A DNA stretch of 64,000 nt from Nematostella vectensis (GCF_932526225.1 NC_064037.1:5166703-5230702); one strand, 5' to 3'. Positions 48,901-60,171 are shown, numbered from the stretch's first letter. Translations and numbers: made by a program. Notes: a model not told the origin generated them from the letters alone.

Positions 48901-51900
48901 ACAAAATGCGAGAAGCAGAGAGAGCTCAGCTGACTCAACTCACACTACAGAGTAACGCAGCCATAAAAGAGTTACAGAGAAAACATGAAAAGGTCAGTTG
49001 AAACTTGCACTAGAGTACTCACAGATTACTAGAGTACTTCCGTGTTTTGCATTAGTATCTTACTTCTATACAGTACAGAGTCGGTTCAAGTTATGAAGCG
49101 AGATAAAGACTACACCAGAGTGTGGATGTGATAGCCCCTTGTTGGAATTAAAACTTTTTCTTATCTATCACAAATTTAGGGTGAAAGAATTTTGAAGTTG
49201 TCTGAGATGTGTCGCAAGCTGGAGACAGAACAGGAGAAGGTGTTGCCATTCTATGCTTCCTCCCTCGGTGTCGATGAAGAGGAGGATGTAGCGGCTGCAA
49301 TGCAGGAGGCACCCTCTGAACCACTGGCAGAGGTATGGTTGGTACAAATAGGCTGTTTAGCTATTAAACAGCTCAAAGTTAGAACCACTAGTAGAGGTAA
49401 GGTTGGCACAAATAGGCTGTTTAGCTATTAAACAGCTCAAAGTTAGAACCACTAGTAGAGGTAAGGTTGGCACAAATAGGCTGTTTAGCTATTAAACAGC
49501 TCAAAGTTAGAACCACTAGTAGAGGTAAGGTTGGCACAAATAGGCGGTTTAGCTATTAAACAGCTCAAAGTTAGAACCACTAGTAGAGGTAAGGTTGGCA
49601 CAAATAGGCTGTTTAGCTATTAAACAGCTCAAAGTTAGAACCACTAGTAGAGGTAAGGTTGGCACAAATAGGCTGTTTAGCTATTAAACAGCTCAAAGTT
49701 AGAACCACTAGTAAAGGTAAGGTTGGCACAAATAGGCTGTTTAGCTATTAAACAGCTCAAAGTTAGAACCACTAGTAGAGGTAAGGTTGGCACAAATAGG
49801 CGGTTTAGCTATTAAACAGCTCAAAGTTAGAACCACTAGTAAAGGTAAGGTTGGCACAAATAGGCTGTTTAGCTATTAAACAGCTCAAAGTTAGAACCAC
49901 TAGTAGAGGTAAGGTTGGCACAAATAGGCTGTTTAGCTATTAAACAGCTCAAAGTTAGAACCACTAGTAAAGGTAAGGTTGGCACAAATAGGCTGTTTAG
50001 CTATTAAACAGCTCAAAGTTAGAACCACTAGTAGAGGTAAGGTTGGCACAAATAGGCTGTTTAGCTATTAAACAGCTCAAAGTTAGAACCACTAGTAAAG
50101 GTAAGGTTGGCACAAATAGGCTGTTTAGCTATTAAACAGCTCAAAGTTAGAACCACTAGTAAAGGTAAGGTTGGCACAAGTAGGCCGCTTTGCTATATAA
50201 ACAGCTGAAAGTTAGAACCACTGGCAGAAGTTATGGACCACTGGTGGAGGTATGAACAGCACAAGTAGGCCAAACAGCTATTAGGAAGCTAACAGTTAGT
50301 GCCAGTGATGGAAGTATTTAATACAGGGCTTCTGGAATTACGCGGAAAAAAACTCAAAATTACGCGGGATTATTTGCTAAATTACGAGGAAAATCAATCA
50401 TTACGCGCTAAATTACGCGGGATTTTGCAATACATTTTTCTTTAAAAATCAAAATTTTGCGGGATTCTTTACTGAATTACGCGCTAAATTACACGGAATA
50501 TCAACTGTTGCGCCCAAACTACATTTTGTACCGAAGGAAAACAAGAAATAACTTGAAAAGGTTTATTTTTTGCGTGAATATATCTTAGGCGTGTTTTAAT
50601 TGGCTCCTAGCCACCAGCCAATTAAAAAAGGTATTTTATTATCAGTCCTAGGTCTTCGCGATTTAGCAAAGAACGCCTAGCCGTTTTATTTGTTTTCGAA
50701 ATTAAGTTCGAAATATCGCACTCTTACGAAGAATATCTGTCTTTTTTTACGAGAAATAGACGTAAAAACCCTCAAAGAACACATCAGCTGTGCACTTAAA
50801 TGTTTTGTCTTTCAAAATTTAGCCAAATTACGCGGGATTATGCGGAAATTTGGAGATTACGCGGATTACGCGGAGGAAGGCAAATTACGCGCTTCCGCAC
50901 AAGCGCGTAATTCCAGAAGCCCTGTTAATAGTTGTTAGTACCCCTCTACAAGAAAAATATTATTTTTTCTTCAGGTTTTGCATGAATACTCATCCTTAGA
51001 GAATTTCTGGAAGCGCTACAATAAGGTTTGTGTTATTATCACACATGTTTTTTTTGTAAATGTGAAATAAACAATAAAGAAATATCATGGTCAATACCTA
51101 CTCAATGCATCAATGCTGTTATATTAATGTGCCAACCTTGTGAACAGGTTCTTCTTGACAAGCTTGCATTGGATAAAGAAAAGCACACTTTACTACAGGA
51201 GAATCAGCAGCTAAGAGCTATTCTCAAGCAATACCTGGATGGTATGTATGATGTTGGTGTTATATTGTACCTGGATGGTATGTATGACATTGGAGTTGTA
51301 TTGTACCTGGATGGTATGCATGACATTGGTGTTGTATTGTACCTGGATGGTATGTATGACATTGGTGTTGTATTGTACCTGGATGGTATGTATAACATTG
51401 GTGTTGTATTGTACCTGGATGGTTTGTATGACATTGGAGTTGTATTGTACCTGGATGGTATGTATGACATTGGTGTTGTATTGTACCTGGATGGTATGTA
51501 TGACATTGGTGTTGTATTGTACCTGGATGGTATGTATGACATTGGTGTTGTATACCTGGGTGGTATGTATGACATTGTAGTTGTATTGTACCTGGATGGT
51601 ATGTATGACATTGTAGTTGTATTGTACCTGGATGTTATGTATAACATTGGTGTTGTATTGTACCTGGATGGTATGTATGACATTGGTGTTGTATTGTACC
51701 TGGATGGTATGTATGACATTGGTGTTGTATTGTACCTGGATGGTATGTATGACATTGGTGTTGTATTGTACCTGGATGGTATGTATGACATTGTAGTTGT
51801 ATTGTACCTGGATGGTTTGTATGACATTGGAGTTGTATTGTACCTGGATGGTACATATGACATTGTAGTTGTATTGTACCTGGATGGTATGTATGACATT

Positions 51901-53468
51901 GTAGTTGTATTGTACCTGGATGGTATGTATGACATTGGTGTTGTATTGTACCTGGATGGTATGTATGACATTGGTGTTGTATTGTACCTGGATGGTATGT
52001 ATGACATTGGTGTTGTATTGTACCTGGATGGTATGTATGATGTTGGTGTTGTATTGTACCTTGATGGTATGTATGACATTGGTGTTGTATTGTACCTGGA
52101 TGGTACACATGACATTGTAGTTGTATTGTACCTGGATGGTATGTATGACATTGGTGTTGTATTGTACCTGAATGGTATGTATGACATTGTAGTTGTATTG
52201 TACCTGGATGGTTTGTATGACATTGGTGTTGTATTGTACCTTGATAGTATGTATGAGATTGGAATTATACTGTTGTGTCAACATTATTGCTTATGCCACA
52301 ACTGCATCAAAAGGGAGTGGTAGTACAGCATGTCTATGACGCTGATACCTCGTATTTAAATTGAGTCCTTTGTTCTTTCAGGTATTTCAGTAAACGATGA
52401 AATTCTCAGCAATAATAACCCACTTTTCATTGTTAATAGCAAGACCAATGTCAAGTAAGTTAAAAGATAAAAGTACCTAAACTATTTACCTACTTTACTC
52501 CCCCATGACCACCAAATGCCCCCAAACGTTTTACCCCTTTCACTCCTAAGCCCTTATAGTCTGAAAGACCCTTTTAACTTACCCTGCTAGCAGAGCTTTC
52601 TTCCTGTTTGTTTCTATCAGTTGACTTATCCGTGTCGCAAGTCTGTTCTTTTGCGTCTTCGTTTGTACAAACAAACGAGAACGCAAAAGGACAGACTCGC
52701 GACACGGATAAATGAACTGATTGAAACAAACAGGAAGAAAGCTCTGCTAGCAGGGTACTTGTAACTCATTATATCATCGAAAATTTAGAACATTTCGATT
52801 TTCTAGCGAATTTGCATTAACTTGCGTTTGGTGGCCTTACTGTATGAGAGGCAAGTGAATGCAAGTTGGCAAAACTGTGATTAAATTTTGAACATGTCAA
52901 AATATCGGCACAAATCAACACTAATCAAAGTTGATGGCGAAACGAAATCCCATTGCAACAGTAGCATTGCGACCACTTGCGCTTCATTTGGCAGGACTCA
53001 ACTCTAAAGATAATTTTTCCTTGAAGGCTGGAAACTTCTGCCTTCTTTTGGGGCAGCAGTTGTTTTACTAATTGTTTGGAGCTTTGAATAGGGTGTGTGT
53101 GTGTGTGTGGGGGGGGGGTTCTTTTAACTGTTTCTCTTAACCGTTTACCCATAAGAAAGGTCAAGAATTAAGGCTCTATTTACATGAAAATAAACCTCGC
53201 GCACCATACTAGCCAAATTCCCTATCTGAACATCGAAAACAAAGTGACAACCGATCGCACTAACACAGTACGGAGGTTGAAGTAACAAAAAATTAAAATG
53301 GTCCTCATGGTGTTTCGACATACTTCGCACATCCCAAACCTCCCAGGGTCTTTATTTTCACTACGTCTTATCCGTTTCAGGTTATCTATTCCTGTCATGG
53401 ATCCCAGAATCAAGAGATCTGGCCCAACAGTTGTGGAAGCGGCACATGTCATCAAGCACACAATCTAG
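45986..53468 (+). CDS. DRC2: Dynein regulatory complex subunit 2 (DRC2/CCDC65), 14 exons, 498 aa
   Basis: Exons 45986-46129, 46253-46334, 46424-46594, 47254-47338, 47488-47626, 47981-48055, 48296-48418, 48667-48744, 48852-48992, 49180-49332, 50975-51025, 51148-51241, 52382-52454 and 53381-53468 (TAG) join in phase, close to the 484 aa of human CCDC65. The protein is almost wholly coiled coil. The N-terminus is Lys-rich ([12 protein letters not shown]). The C-terminal family signatures are ENFWKRYNK (exon 11), LKQYLDGISVNDE (exons 12-13) and [13 protein letters not shown] at the end. DRC2 is a core subunit of the nexin-dynein regulatory complex of motile axonemes, working with DRC1 and DRC4. 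The start is the first ATG of the frame. Exon 10 and exon 12 donors are each followed by tandem arrays that repeat the junction. For exon 12 the repeats keep frame, so longer isoforms are possible. Intron 10 also holds a hAT-like element and intron 13 a long palindrome. Confidence 0.95.
49320..50180 (+). repeat. 64-bp minisatellite repeating the DRC2 exon 10 end and donor
   Basis: Donor GT dinucleotides recur at 49333, 49397, 49461 and so on to 50165, exactly 64 bp apart (14 sites). Each follows an exon-like GAACCACT[G/A]GCAGAG or variant. Every unit also contains the hairpin GCTGTTTAGCTATTAAACAGC (8-bp stem). The copies are nearly identical, so the array is recent or homogenised. The second unit contains an in-frame stop and 64 is not a multiple of 3, so only the first donor gives the normal product. 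Confidence 0.95.
50318..50930. mobile_element. 601-bp hAT-like inverted-repeat element in DRC2 intron 10
   Basis: Ends CAGGGCTTCTGGAATTACGC and its inverse bound 50324-50924, flanked by TTAATA on both sides. Near both ends, AAATTACGCGG-type motifs repeat many times, echoing the terminal repeat. Confidence 0.75.
51232..52262 (+). repeat. 36-bp in-frame minisatellite repeating the DRC2 exon 12 end and donor
   Basis: 29 tandem units based on TACCTGGATG|GTATGTATGA plus TTGGTGTTGTATTG. The first ten bases are the end of exon 12 and the next are its 5' splice site. All units are 36 bp except one of 33, so the frame stays open through the array. It encodes repeats of [12 protein letters not shown] before a stop at 52321-52323. 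Most units keep GTATGT after GATG. A few have GTTTGT or GTAC, and one loses the site. Both strands are open, so antisense frames here are by-products. Confidence 0.96.
52580..52757. mobile_element. 178-bp near-perfect palindrome (foldback element) in DRC2 intron 13
   Basis: Arms of about 85-89 bp begin TACCCTGCTAGCAGAGCTTT and meet near 52668 (TTTGTACAAACAAACG) with almost no loop and few mismatches. Transcribed as part of the intron, it would form a long hairpin. Confidence 0.88.
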
Positions 53469-53528
53469 GCTGCTCAATTTAGAAGAGGGAGGTGTAAATA
53501 GTAGATATGTTAGATTTTTATCCTTGTA

Positions 53529-53534
53529 AATAAA
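53529..53534 (+). terminator. Polyadenylation signal, DRC2
   Basis: AATAAA 61 bp after the TAG stop, followed by sequence with T/G content. Confidence 0.6.
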
Positions 53535-53559
53535 AGGAGTGCTATTATCGGTTGTTAAT

Positions 53560-53757
53560 TCATATTATTGATGGATCAGTTCACCGTCCTGGGCCATCGT
53601 GAACGATTTCAAAAATTGTTCACGATAAGAGTAGATACAGAGGGGGATTTTTATAGCAAGTTTATAAGGGTGCTTAAAAAAATTGGAGAAAAATCGATAA
53701 ATAACCCCTTGGAGACCCCTATAGAAACTACAAAATAAACATTGATTGATTGATTTC
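53560..53757 (+). mobile_element. Probable short LINE/SINE 3' end with (GATT)n tail
   Basis: The interval contains an internal hairpin (ATCGTGAAC...GTTCACGAT, about 53598-53626), then AATAAA and a GATT tail near 53740-53757, the layout of a CR1/L2-like 3' end. The start is uncertain and there is no coding sequence. Confidence 0.4.
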
Positions 53758-53944
53758 CCATGTTTAATGACCATTCCTTTGATGTTCCACCCACACCTAG
53801 TAATTTTACCCGCGTTTTACTGGTTTATCCCAAATACTTATTATTCTATGAATATAATTGCAACTATCAGCTCTAACAACCCTACAGACACCACATCAGT
53901 TGATTTAATCTTTTGCTAATTCACTCATCAATAATTAGTGTGAT

Positions 53945-56900
53945 TTATGATAAAGGTTTGACATTTTCATCGTAGTGAGACTGGCCCTTTACGTTGCCTG
54001 CTGTTCGGTAACGTGCCACGATGTAAGTCTTGGTCCAGCCACCGACAATGGCCTTGGCCACGCCAACACCCACTTCAGTGGTTGACTTCCACACAATCTG
54101 CATACGCAATAGAGTAGACAGTATTCGGTTGCTTTTTTATCTTATGTCAACTTTCTGACGTGACAATGATGACACCCTGATGTGACAATCATGGCACGTG
54201 ACAATAATTTTCTGACGTGACAATGATGACACCCTGATGTTACAAAAATGTTCTGACGTGACAATGAAGACACCCTAATGTGACAATAATTTCCTGACGT
54301 GACAATGACATCTTGATGTGACAATAATTTTCTGACGTGAAAATCATGACACCCTGATGAGACAATTTTTAAACGTGACTGATGACATCCTGATGTGACA
54401 ATAATTATCTGACTTGACAATGTTCTGACGTGACAATGATGACGTCCAGATGTGACAATAATTTTCTGACGTGACAATCATGACATCCTGATGTGACAAT
54501 AATTTTCTGACGTGACAATGATGACACCCTGATGAGACAATTTTTAAACGTGACTGATGACATCCTGATGTGACAATAATTATCTGACGTGACAATAATA
54601 ACACCCTGACGTGACAAGCATTGCACTTGACGTGACAATTATGGCAAGCTGTGAAAATCATGACAACGTTACGTGACAATCACGAGAACCCGATATGCCC
54701 TCCCCTTTTCGTGAAAAACCTAATAACACTAGGGGACTTGTGCTAAGAGATCACGTGACCTTTCTTGGTGGCAAATTCAAACCAAAATAATAACAGAAAT
54801 GACTGCGCCCGTCACCAGAGAACTACGAAAAAATAAAATCTAAAAAAAAAATTAACCCTTTCTGAAAAGAAAGTTCTGGCCTTTTTCTTAAGCGCTGAAT
54901 AAGTTGCTTGCGTTGTTCTTATTTTGCCGCTAAAAGCCTGAGCGCGCTCTCTTGCGTCCCCTAGCATGAGGTCTAAATTGCTACCCAGATAGTCGAGTGA
55001 TCTATTAGCGCCCTAGGTATTTTTGTTTGCTACGTCCGTACCTGTGTAAAGTGTCCAATAGCGCCCCCTGGGTGGTTAGTGTAGCGTGTGTAGTCGTAGT
55101 TATCAATTTCGCTGTACCTACAAATAAAAAAGCTCGAAAGATCGGCTATTCCATCACACGCCTTTTTCTTACCAATAACCCTTGTAATTCACTTCACCGT
55201 ATACAGATCAGTTTAATAGCCCCTGTACAGATTAAGTACATTGGTTTGGCTGAAAGTGAATTATAAAATCTGATACTTGAGTATTAGGGTCCATTTTACC
55301 CCCTCTTTTTGGCTTTTAGCACATAACGTCTTGTAAAATGGGCCCTAATACTCAGGAGAGATCCCAATAAAAAGACAATAATAAAAGTGAGTCCACTATG
55401 AAGTCTATTTCCTTTAATTTTCCATTTTTGCTTACTATACAAATTCTCTTACGTACTAGAATACAAACTGAGTGCTTGGGTCACCTGTGGGAACGGCCAC
55501 TGCGTTCTTTGTTTCGATTCGTCTGCGACTAAAAGGCTAATTTATATTTTCGCAGCGGAAACTTCAAAATAGTATCGAAAAGGCAGCGACGCAGATCGAC
55601 TGTTGAAAACAGTGTTTTGTACACAAGGGAATATTAGAGAATTGCTTGGGATTTGTTTACAACAACAACGCCAAAAAAAATGTGATTGAAAATAAAATTC
55701 AAAAACCGCGAGCGCTCGTTTGATATGGCGCGCGTAAAAATAACGAAACCTGAAAATATTTTGCCTCAAAATCTTTCAAGGCAGGCGCGTCCTTGTTTAA
55801 CTTCAAATTCAAAGATGAGAAATCGTAGCAATTTCTTAGCTATCTAAACCGAGTGAAAACGGCCGGGACTTCGGACTCTGCAGCCATCTTGTTTTGAAGA
55901 TAAACATCTGATAATTTATGCTTATTTATTACACCCAGAAATCATGGGTGTCACGTGACCGGCCGATCCCAGGACCATTTCCTGCCGACCCAAATAACAT
56001 GGAAGGGAGAGGGCCCTGTGAACGAGGTTGAGCTGAGTCGCACTTTTCCTCTTAAAAGCCAAAGGTCCCGGGTTTCGACGAATCCGGTTTAGATCAGTAT
56101 GTCATTTTTTATAGGAAACCAGGTATAAAAACCTGCTCCTCTCTCTTTAGAGACTATTAAGTAAATAAACCCCTTCTGGCGGCTGGGATATCGGCGGATA
56201 ATGTCCAAGGATGAGAAATGGTGCGAAAAATAAACAGTTGGCCAAGAAGCGAAGCTTCGAGGGCAACTGTGAAATTCTGAGGACATCCGGCGGATAAAAT
56301 AGCGTTGTACAACGCGTGGATAGAAGGCTGGATAACCATCCGCTAAATAGCCATCATTTACCACTAAATGGCTTCCCGTTTCCATGGTAAATATGTAAAG
56401 CGCGCGCTGTTTTTCCTTCAAACAAAATGGCGACGGTTGAAAAAGCCACTAAAAGTGCCAGAAAACAAACAGTTTATCGAGGCAAAGTAGATGTAAACCA
56501 TGGAATGATCACAGGGGATAGTGTTTAGCTTTTCCCGTCTTTGTGAGTCACATTTCTCGACAGAACGGACAATATAGTTTGATTCCAGTCCTGCCAGAGC
56601 TGCATGTACCTAAGTTCGTAGTTCATTGTAAATTTACCAACTGTAAAATTCATCGTTTGCATGTGTTTCAACTTTCACTGCGTCTAAAATTAATCTAAAT
56701 TCTGACGAAACAATTTGAAAGCAAGACGCCGTTTTGTTTTTTCATCACTTTTATTCGGTGGATAAGATTTTATCCGACCTCTATCATCCGGATAACTTTA
56801 ACCGCTGGATAACTTTTATTCGGGCTTTGTGCAACCGAATCACGCAACTCGGATAACTTTTATCCGCTATAAGGATTTAACCGGTGGATAAGACTTATCC

Positions 56901-59900
56901 AGGATTTGTGCAACCGGCCCCTGCCATCCTATATCTCATGCGCGCACACTTGACATGGCATTGTTTTGCGTTCCTCAGTTCCACGCGCATAAGCGCACGC
57001 TATTTTTGTTCAAAAACTGTTGAGACGCACGCGCGTAAATGAACTTACATGTTTTTTTTTGTCTTTGGATTTTGTGACGATAACTTGAATCTTCATAAAA
57101 TACACGAGTTTGACAAAAAATAGGCTATGTTAGGCCACCAACGGTACTAAAATAACGTTCCGAACTCCTTCGTTTTTTGTTTTTATTGCGAATCTAACGT
57201 TTACAGCCGATTTTTTTTTATTCTACGTTTTTTTTGGTTAAACTCATCAAGAATTATCTAATTCTGAAAATATTAAAAATATAGATAATTTTAAATCACC
57301 GCTCTTTAGCGTATTTCAGCTTCATTGTTGGTGCTAGATTACGTTATTGTTTTAATCTAGCGTTGTGGTAGCGTTTGAGTATGAGCCCTTACGAACATGG
57401 CAATGGTACTTACCACGAATCGACAGCGTCTTGGCACGTCGAGACTGTACCCGAAGTCGTTTCCTTATTGTACAAGTTCTCTCCGTCAGACGTGTCGGAG
57501 TGAACGAAGTTTTGAGTCTGGGCGAGTTTCAATGCGTATGCGGCAGCTTCGGTGGCCATGTCCGCATTCCAGGAAAGATTCGGGGTGTTTTGATGGAGTG
57601 CCCGCTTATTGTTATGGGCACCCAAACATTCAGAAGAGACGACTGTTGAAAGCAATATAATCACCATCAACATATTTTGGATTCCATCTAACCTTTTTTG
57701 CAGGGGAAATTTTTAGCACAATGTCTGCGATACTTTATGCATTTCCCAGAAGAAAGATAAAATACTTGAAAGGTTATACAGTCGAAGCCCGCACAATGGA
57801 CAACCCTTGGGAACTGAAAATTGTGGTCGTTAACAGAGCTGCTCGTACGAGAGCGGTAGCTCAGAGCTTCGACTGTATTTCAAATAAGATTGTACTAGAG
57901 AATGTATGTCGTAATTCAAAGTATGGTAAACGGGTAACGTTTTCATGGCTGTATCCTTCAAAACTACGGTATCGAATAACCGCGCCTGCCGCAATCTTCT
58001 GTTTTTGTTTTTTTTTATGAATGTGTACAATAACCTAATAGTTAACTTCTAAGGTTCGGTGAACATTAGGTCTATGCGTCCCAACACTTCTCTTCTCGGG
58101 GATTCATATTTTAACCATATTGTATTAATCTTGTAGAAACATTTCATTATAAAAACCTGATTTTCCTCCTACGCAGAGACTTGGGATAGTGTTTCTGTAA
58201 GCTTGAATGTTCTAGAACTTTTTTTAGAGATCATGTTATAGTTTGATGGTGAGGCAATAATAACTCAGAGGTTGGCGTTCACTTTATTCAAACTGACCTG
58301 CGACGTTTGACGGTGGCGGTGGTGGCGGTGGCGGCGTCGTTGGTGGTGCTGTGGATATTGAAGCACGCAACATTAGAAATTAGAAATAGAAATGATCGGC
58401 TTTACTGCAATTGTTTAACCTGAAGGAAGAAAGGGGAAGTGCTCTAGAGAACAAACAAGTGCTGTTTGGATACCTGTGGTGCTAGGTGTGTTTGGATATC
58501 TGTGGTGGTGTATAGGTGTGTTTGGATACCTGTGGTGGGGTACTAGGTGTGTTTGGATACCTGTGGTGTGGAATTTGTGATTGTGCCCACCTTCGCATAT
58601 TTCGCAAGCAGCTTGGCAATTGCTCATCATAAAGTCATGGTAAATAGATCCACTATGGCAGTATCCGATCGCGGCCCAGCTATTGCAGCCACTTACGTCG
58701 GCTGAGGAGCAAACTACAGAGAACAGAACATGAAAAAAATATGGAACACCCTGATGTTGCTGTGCGACGCGCGCTACCGTGGCCACCTTGACAGCATTGT
58801 GAAGTAAACCATTTTAAAGCAAAGAGGATACGAACAACGGACTGATTGACATGAGTTTCACTAGCCAACCAGCGTGGCAAAGAAATGCTTGCGTGTACAT
58901 CAGAACGGCGAATTCCTACTCCTATTAAAACTTTGTCTTGGTGACCACGGAAGCGCGCGTCGCTCTATAAAACTTTGTCTTGGTGGTCACGAGGTAGCGC
59001 GCGTTGCTCTATAAAGGTACGTCGCTCTATAAAAATACGAGCAGCAAAATCAACTTTTGTGGCAGCATTGCTGTGAAAAAAGTTTGTAAGTGACGTTGCT
59101 TGTTTTACTACCGGCGCGCTAACTTTTGTCGCAGCAAATTTTTTGTTGCAAGTTGAAAACGTTTGCTGCAGAAAGTAGAAGATGGTTCTACTTTTTGCAA
59201 CAAAACTCGGAGATGTAGCCCGTATTACTACATCAACCCAACTTGTCTCGCAGCAAAAAGACGCCAGGCATACGCAAGCAGCTGCAATAAGGTTTGTAAT
59301 CGGTTGAACGAAAGTCACACATCAAGTGTCAAGGAGGAAAACGATGGCAGATCAACAGCAAGTCTTTCTTTTGCTGCGACAAAAGTTTGTGCGCCGGTTG
59401 TAAAACGCGCAACCTCGCCTTTGAACTTGTTTTGAAAATGCTGCCACAAAAGTTGTACGATTTTGCTGCTCGTATTACCCTACCTTAAAACTTTTTCTTG
59501 ATGGCCACGGTAGCGCGCCTAGCATGATAAAACTTTGTCTTGGTGGCCACGGTAGCGCGCGCCGCATGGTTAAGTTTGTCTTGGTGGCCACGTAGCGGAA
59601 CGCGCATCGCATGGTAAAACTTTGTCTTGGTGGCCGAGATAGCATACGAGTCCTTGGGAATTAAGAACAGAACTGTTTTATGGAACTTTATATAATCTGA
59701 CATCTTATAATTTGTTAACTCTTTGTTATCTTTGAGATTCTATCAAACGCTATTTCATGAAAGCAAGCCATTCTACTTTTAATGAGAATATTTTGATAAT
59801 AATTTGTCTGATCAATGAAATATAAAAAAAAAACTTCGCCTCTAGATAGTTATTTGAGATTTTTTCTCATAATTTACGCATCCAATATCAAATAAACTAT

Positions 59901-60071
59901 AACAAAAGAGTGGTTGACATGTTTTTTTTTTTTCATATAAACCGTGATCTTCATCGATGTGGTTCGTATATACGTACCTGATCGCTTCATTTTTGCGAGT
60001 TGTGCGCTTGGCATCGCGACGCACACAGCAACGAGCGTGAGGGAGATGACCAACATATTCGGCATAGCCAT
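53945..60071 (-). CDS. Secreted ShK + proline-rich + CAP (SCP/GAPR-1-like) protein, 6 exons, 241 aa
   Basis: Minus-strand exons 60071-59978, 58713-58591, 58348-58298, 57642-57414, 55117-55042 and 54097-53945 (TAA) join in phase. Residues 1-20 form a signal peptide (hydrophobic LVISLTLVAVCVA). Residues 33-71 are a ShK/SXC module with six cysteines (33, 41, 50, 64, 68, 71) in the family pattern. Residues 74-85 are a Pro/Thr linker. Residues 95-241 are a CAP domain with the four cavity residues His99, Glu144 (GENL), Glu169 and His188 (GHFTQ), and the C-terminal ARY-x3-GNV motif. Extracellular CAP proteins have varied roles, and ShK modules occur in cnidarian venom peptides but also in many non-toxic secreted enzymes, so toxicity is not implied. 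The CAP part is closest in form to GAPR-1-type single-domain proteins. An N-terminal ShK is the reverse of the order in vertebrate CRISPs, whose cysteine-rich domain is C-terminal. Introns are rich in repeats. Confidence 0.88.
54143..54690. repeat. Minisatellite in the last intron of the CAP gene
   Basis: About 13 irregular copies of a unit near 40 bp built from TCTGACGTGACAATGATGAC and ACCCTGATGTGACAATAATT. It begins roughly 45 bp from exon 6 of the gene but contains no exon sequence. Confidence 0.9.
55279..55353. mobile_element. Small hairpin element (21-bp arms) in CAP gene intron 4
   Basis: GAGTATTAGGGTCCATTTTA at 55279 is inverted at 55333-55353 with one mismatch, with 33 bp between. 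It may be a tiny MITE. Confidence 0.6.
56740..56925. repeat. Degenerate GGATAACTTTTATCCG repeats in CAP gene intron 4
   Basis: Five or six copies of a GGATAA...TTATCC palindromic motif end in TTGTGCAACCGGCCC, which looks like one terminal repeat of a MITE. The opposite end was not found. Confidence 0.5.
58430..58575. repeat. Minisatellite in CAP gene intron 2
   Basis: Four copies of GTGTTTGGATACCTGTGGTG plus a variable 10-15 bp, next to but not including the ShK exon end. Confidence 0.85.
58768..59650. mobile_element. MITE and tandem terminal-repeat cluster in CAP gene intron 1
   Basis: A copy of the family at 35007-35207 spans about 58768-58969 (GCGCGCTACCGTGGCCACCT inverted at the other end). 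Pieces of its right end, ACTTTGTCTTGGTGGCCACG plus GTAGCGCGCGTCGCTCTATA, then recur in tandem at about 58971, 59488, 59529, 59573 and 59621. A different foldback element (59036-59474) interrupts the series. Confidence 0.7.
59036..59474. mobile_element. Foldback MITE nested in the repeat cluster (CAP gene intron 1)
   Basis: TACGAGCAGCAAAATC...AACTTTTGTGGCAGCATT at the left is inverted at the right (59436-59474). Similarity extends inward (ACTTTTGTCGCAGCAAA / TTTGCTGCGACAAAAGT), giving arms of about 100 bp. TA on both sides would fit a mariner-type target, but it may belong to the element. Confidence 0.7.
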
Positions 60072-60157
60072 TGTTAAAGACGTCTTCTTGGTTAAAGCTG
60101 TTGCACTTCTGATGATGATGGAGAGGAGACTGCGTGGAACTAGACTCTGAAGAGCGT

Positions 60158-60165
60158 TTATTTAA
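60158..60165 (-). promoter_or_regulatory. Possible TATA-like box of the CAP gene
   Basis: Minus strand TTAAATAA about 90 bp upstream of the start codon, compatible with a TATA element and a short 5' UTR. Weak evidence. Confidence 0.35.
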
Positions 60166-60171
60166 GCAACT

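Noticed and set aside
51204..52284. Long antisense open frames (over 300 codons) across the DRC2 36-bp array
   Set aside because: A repeat unit divisible by 3 without stops opens several frames at once. There is no start context, splice support or homology.
59036..59474. Coding frames in the CAP gene intron 1 cluster
   Set aside because: They translate inverted repeat arms and tandem MITE ends.
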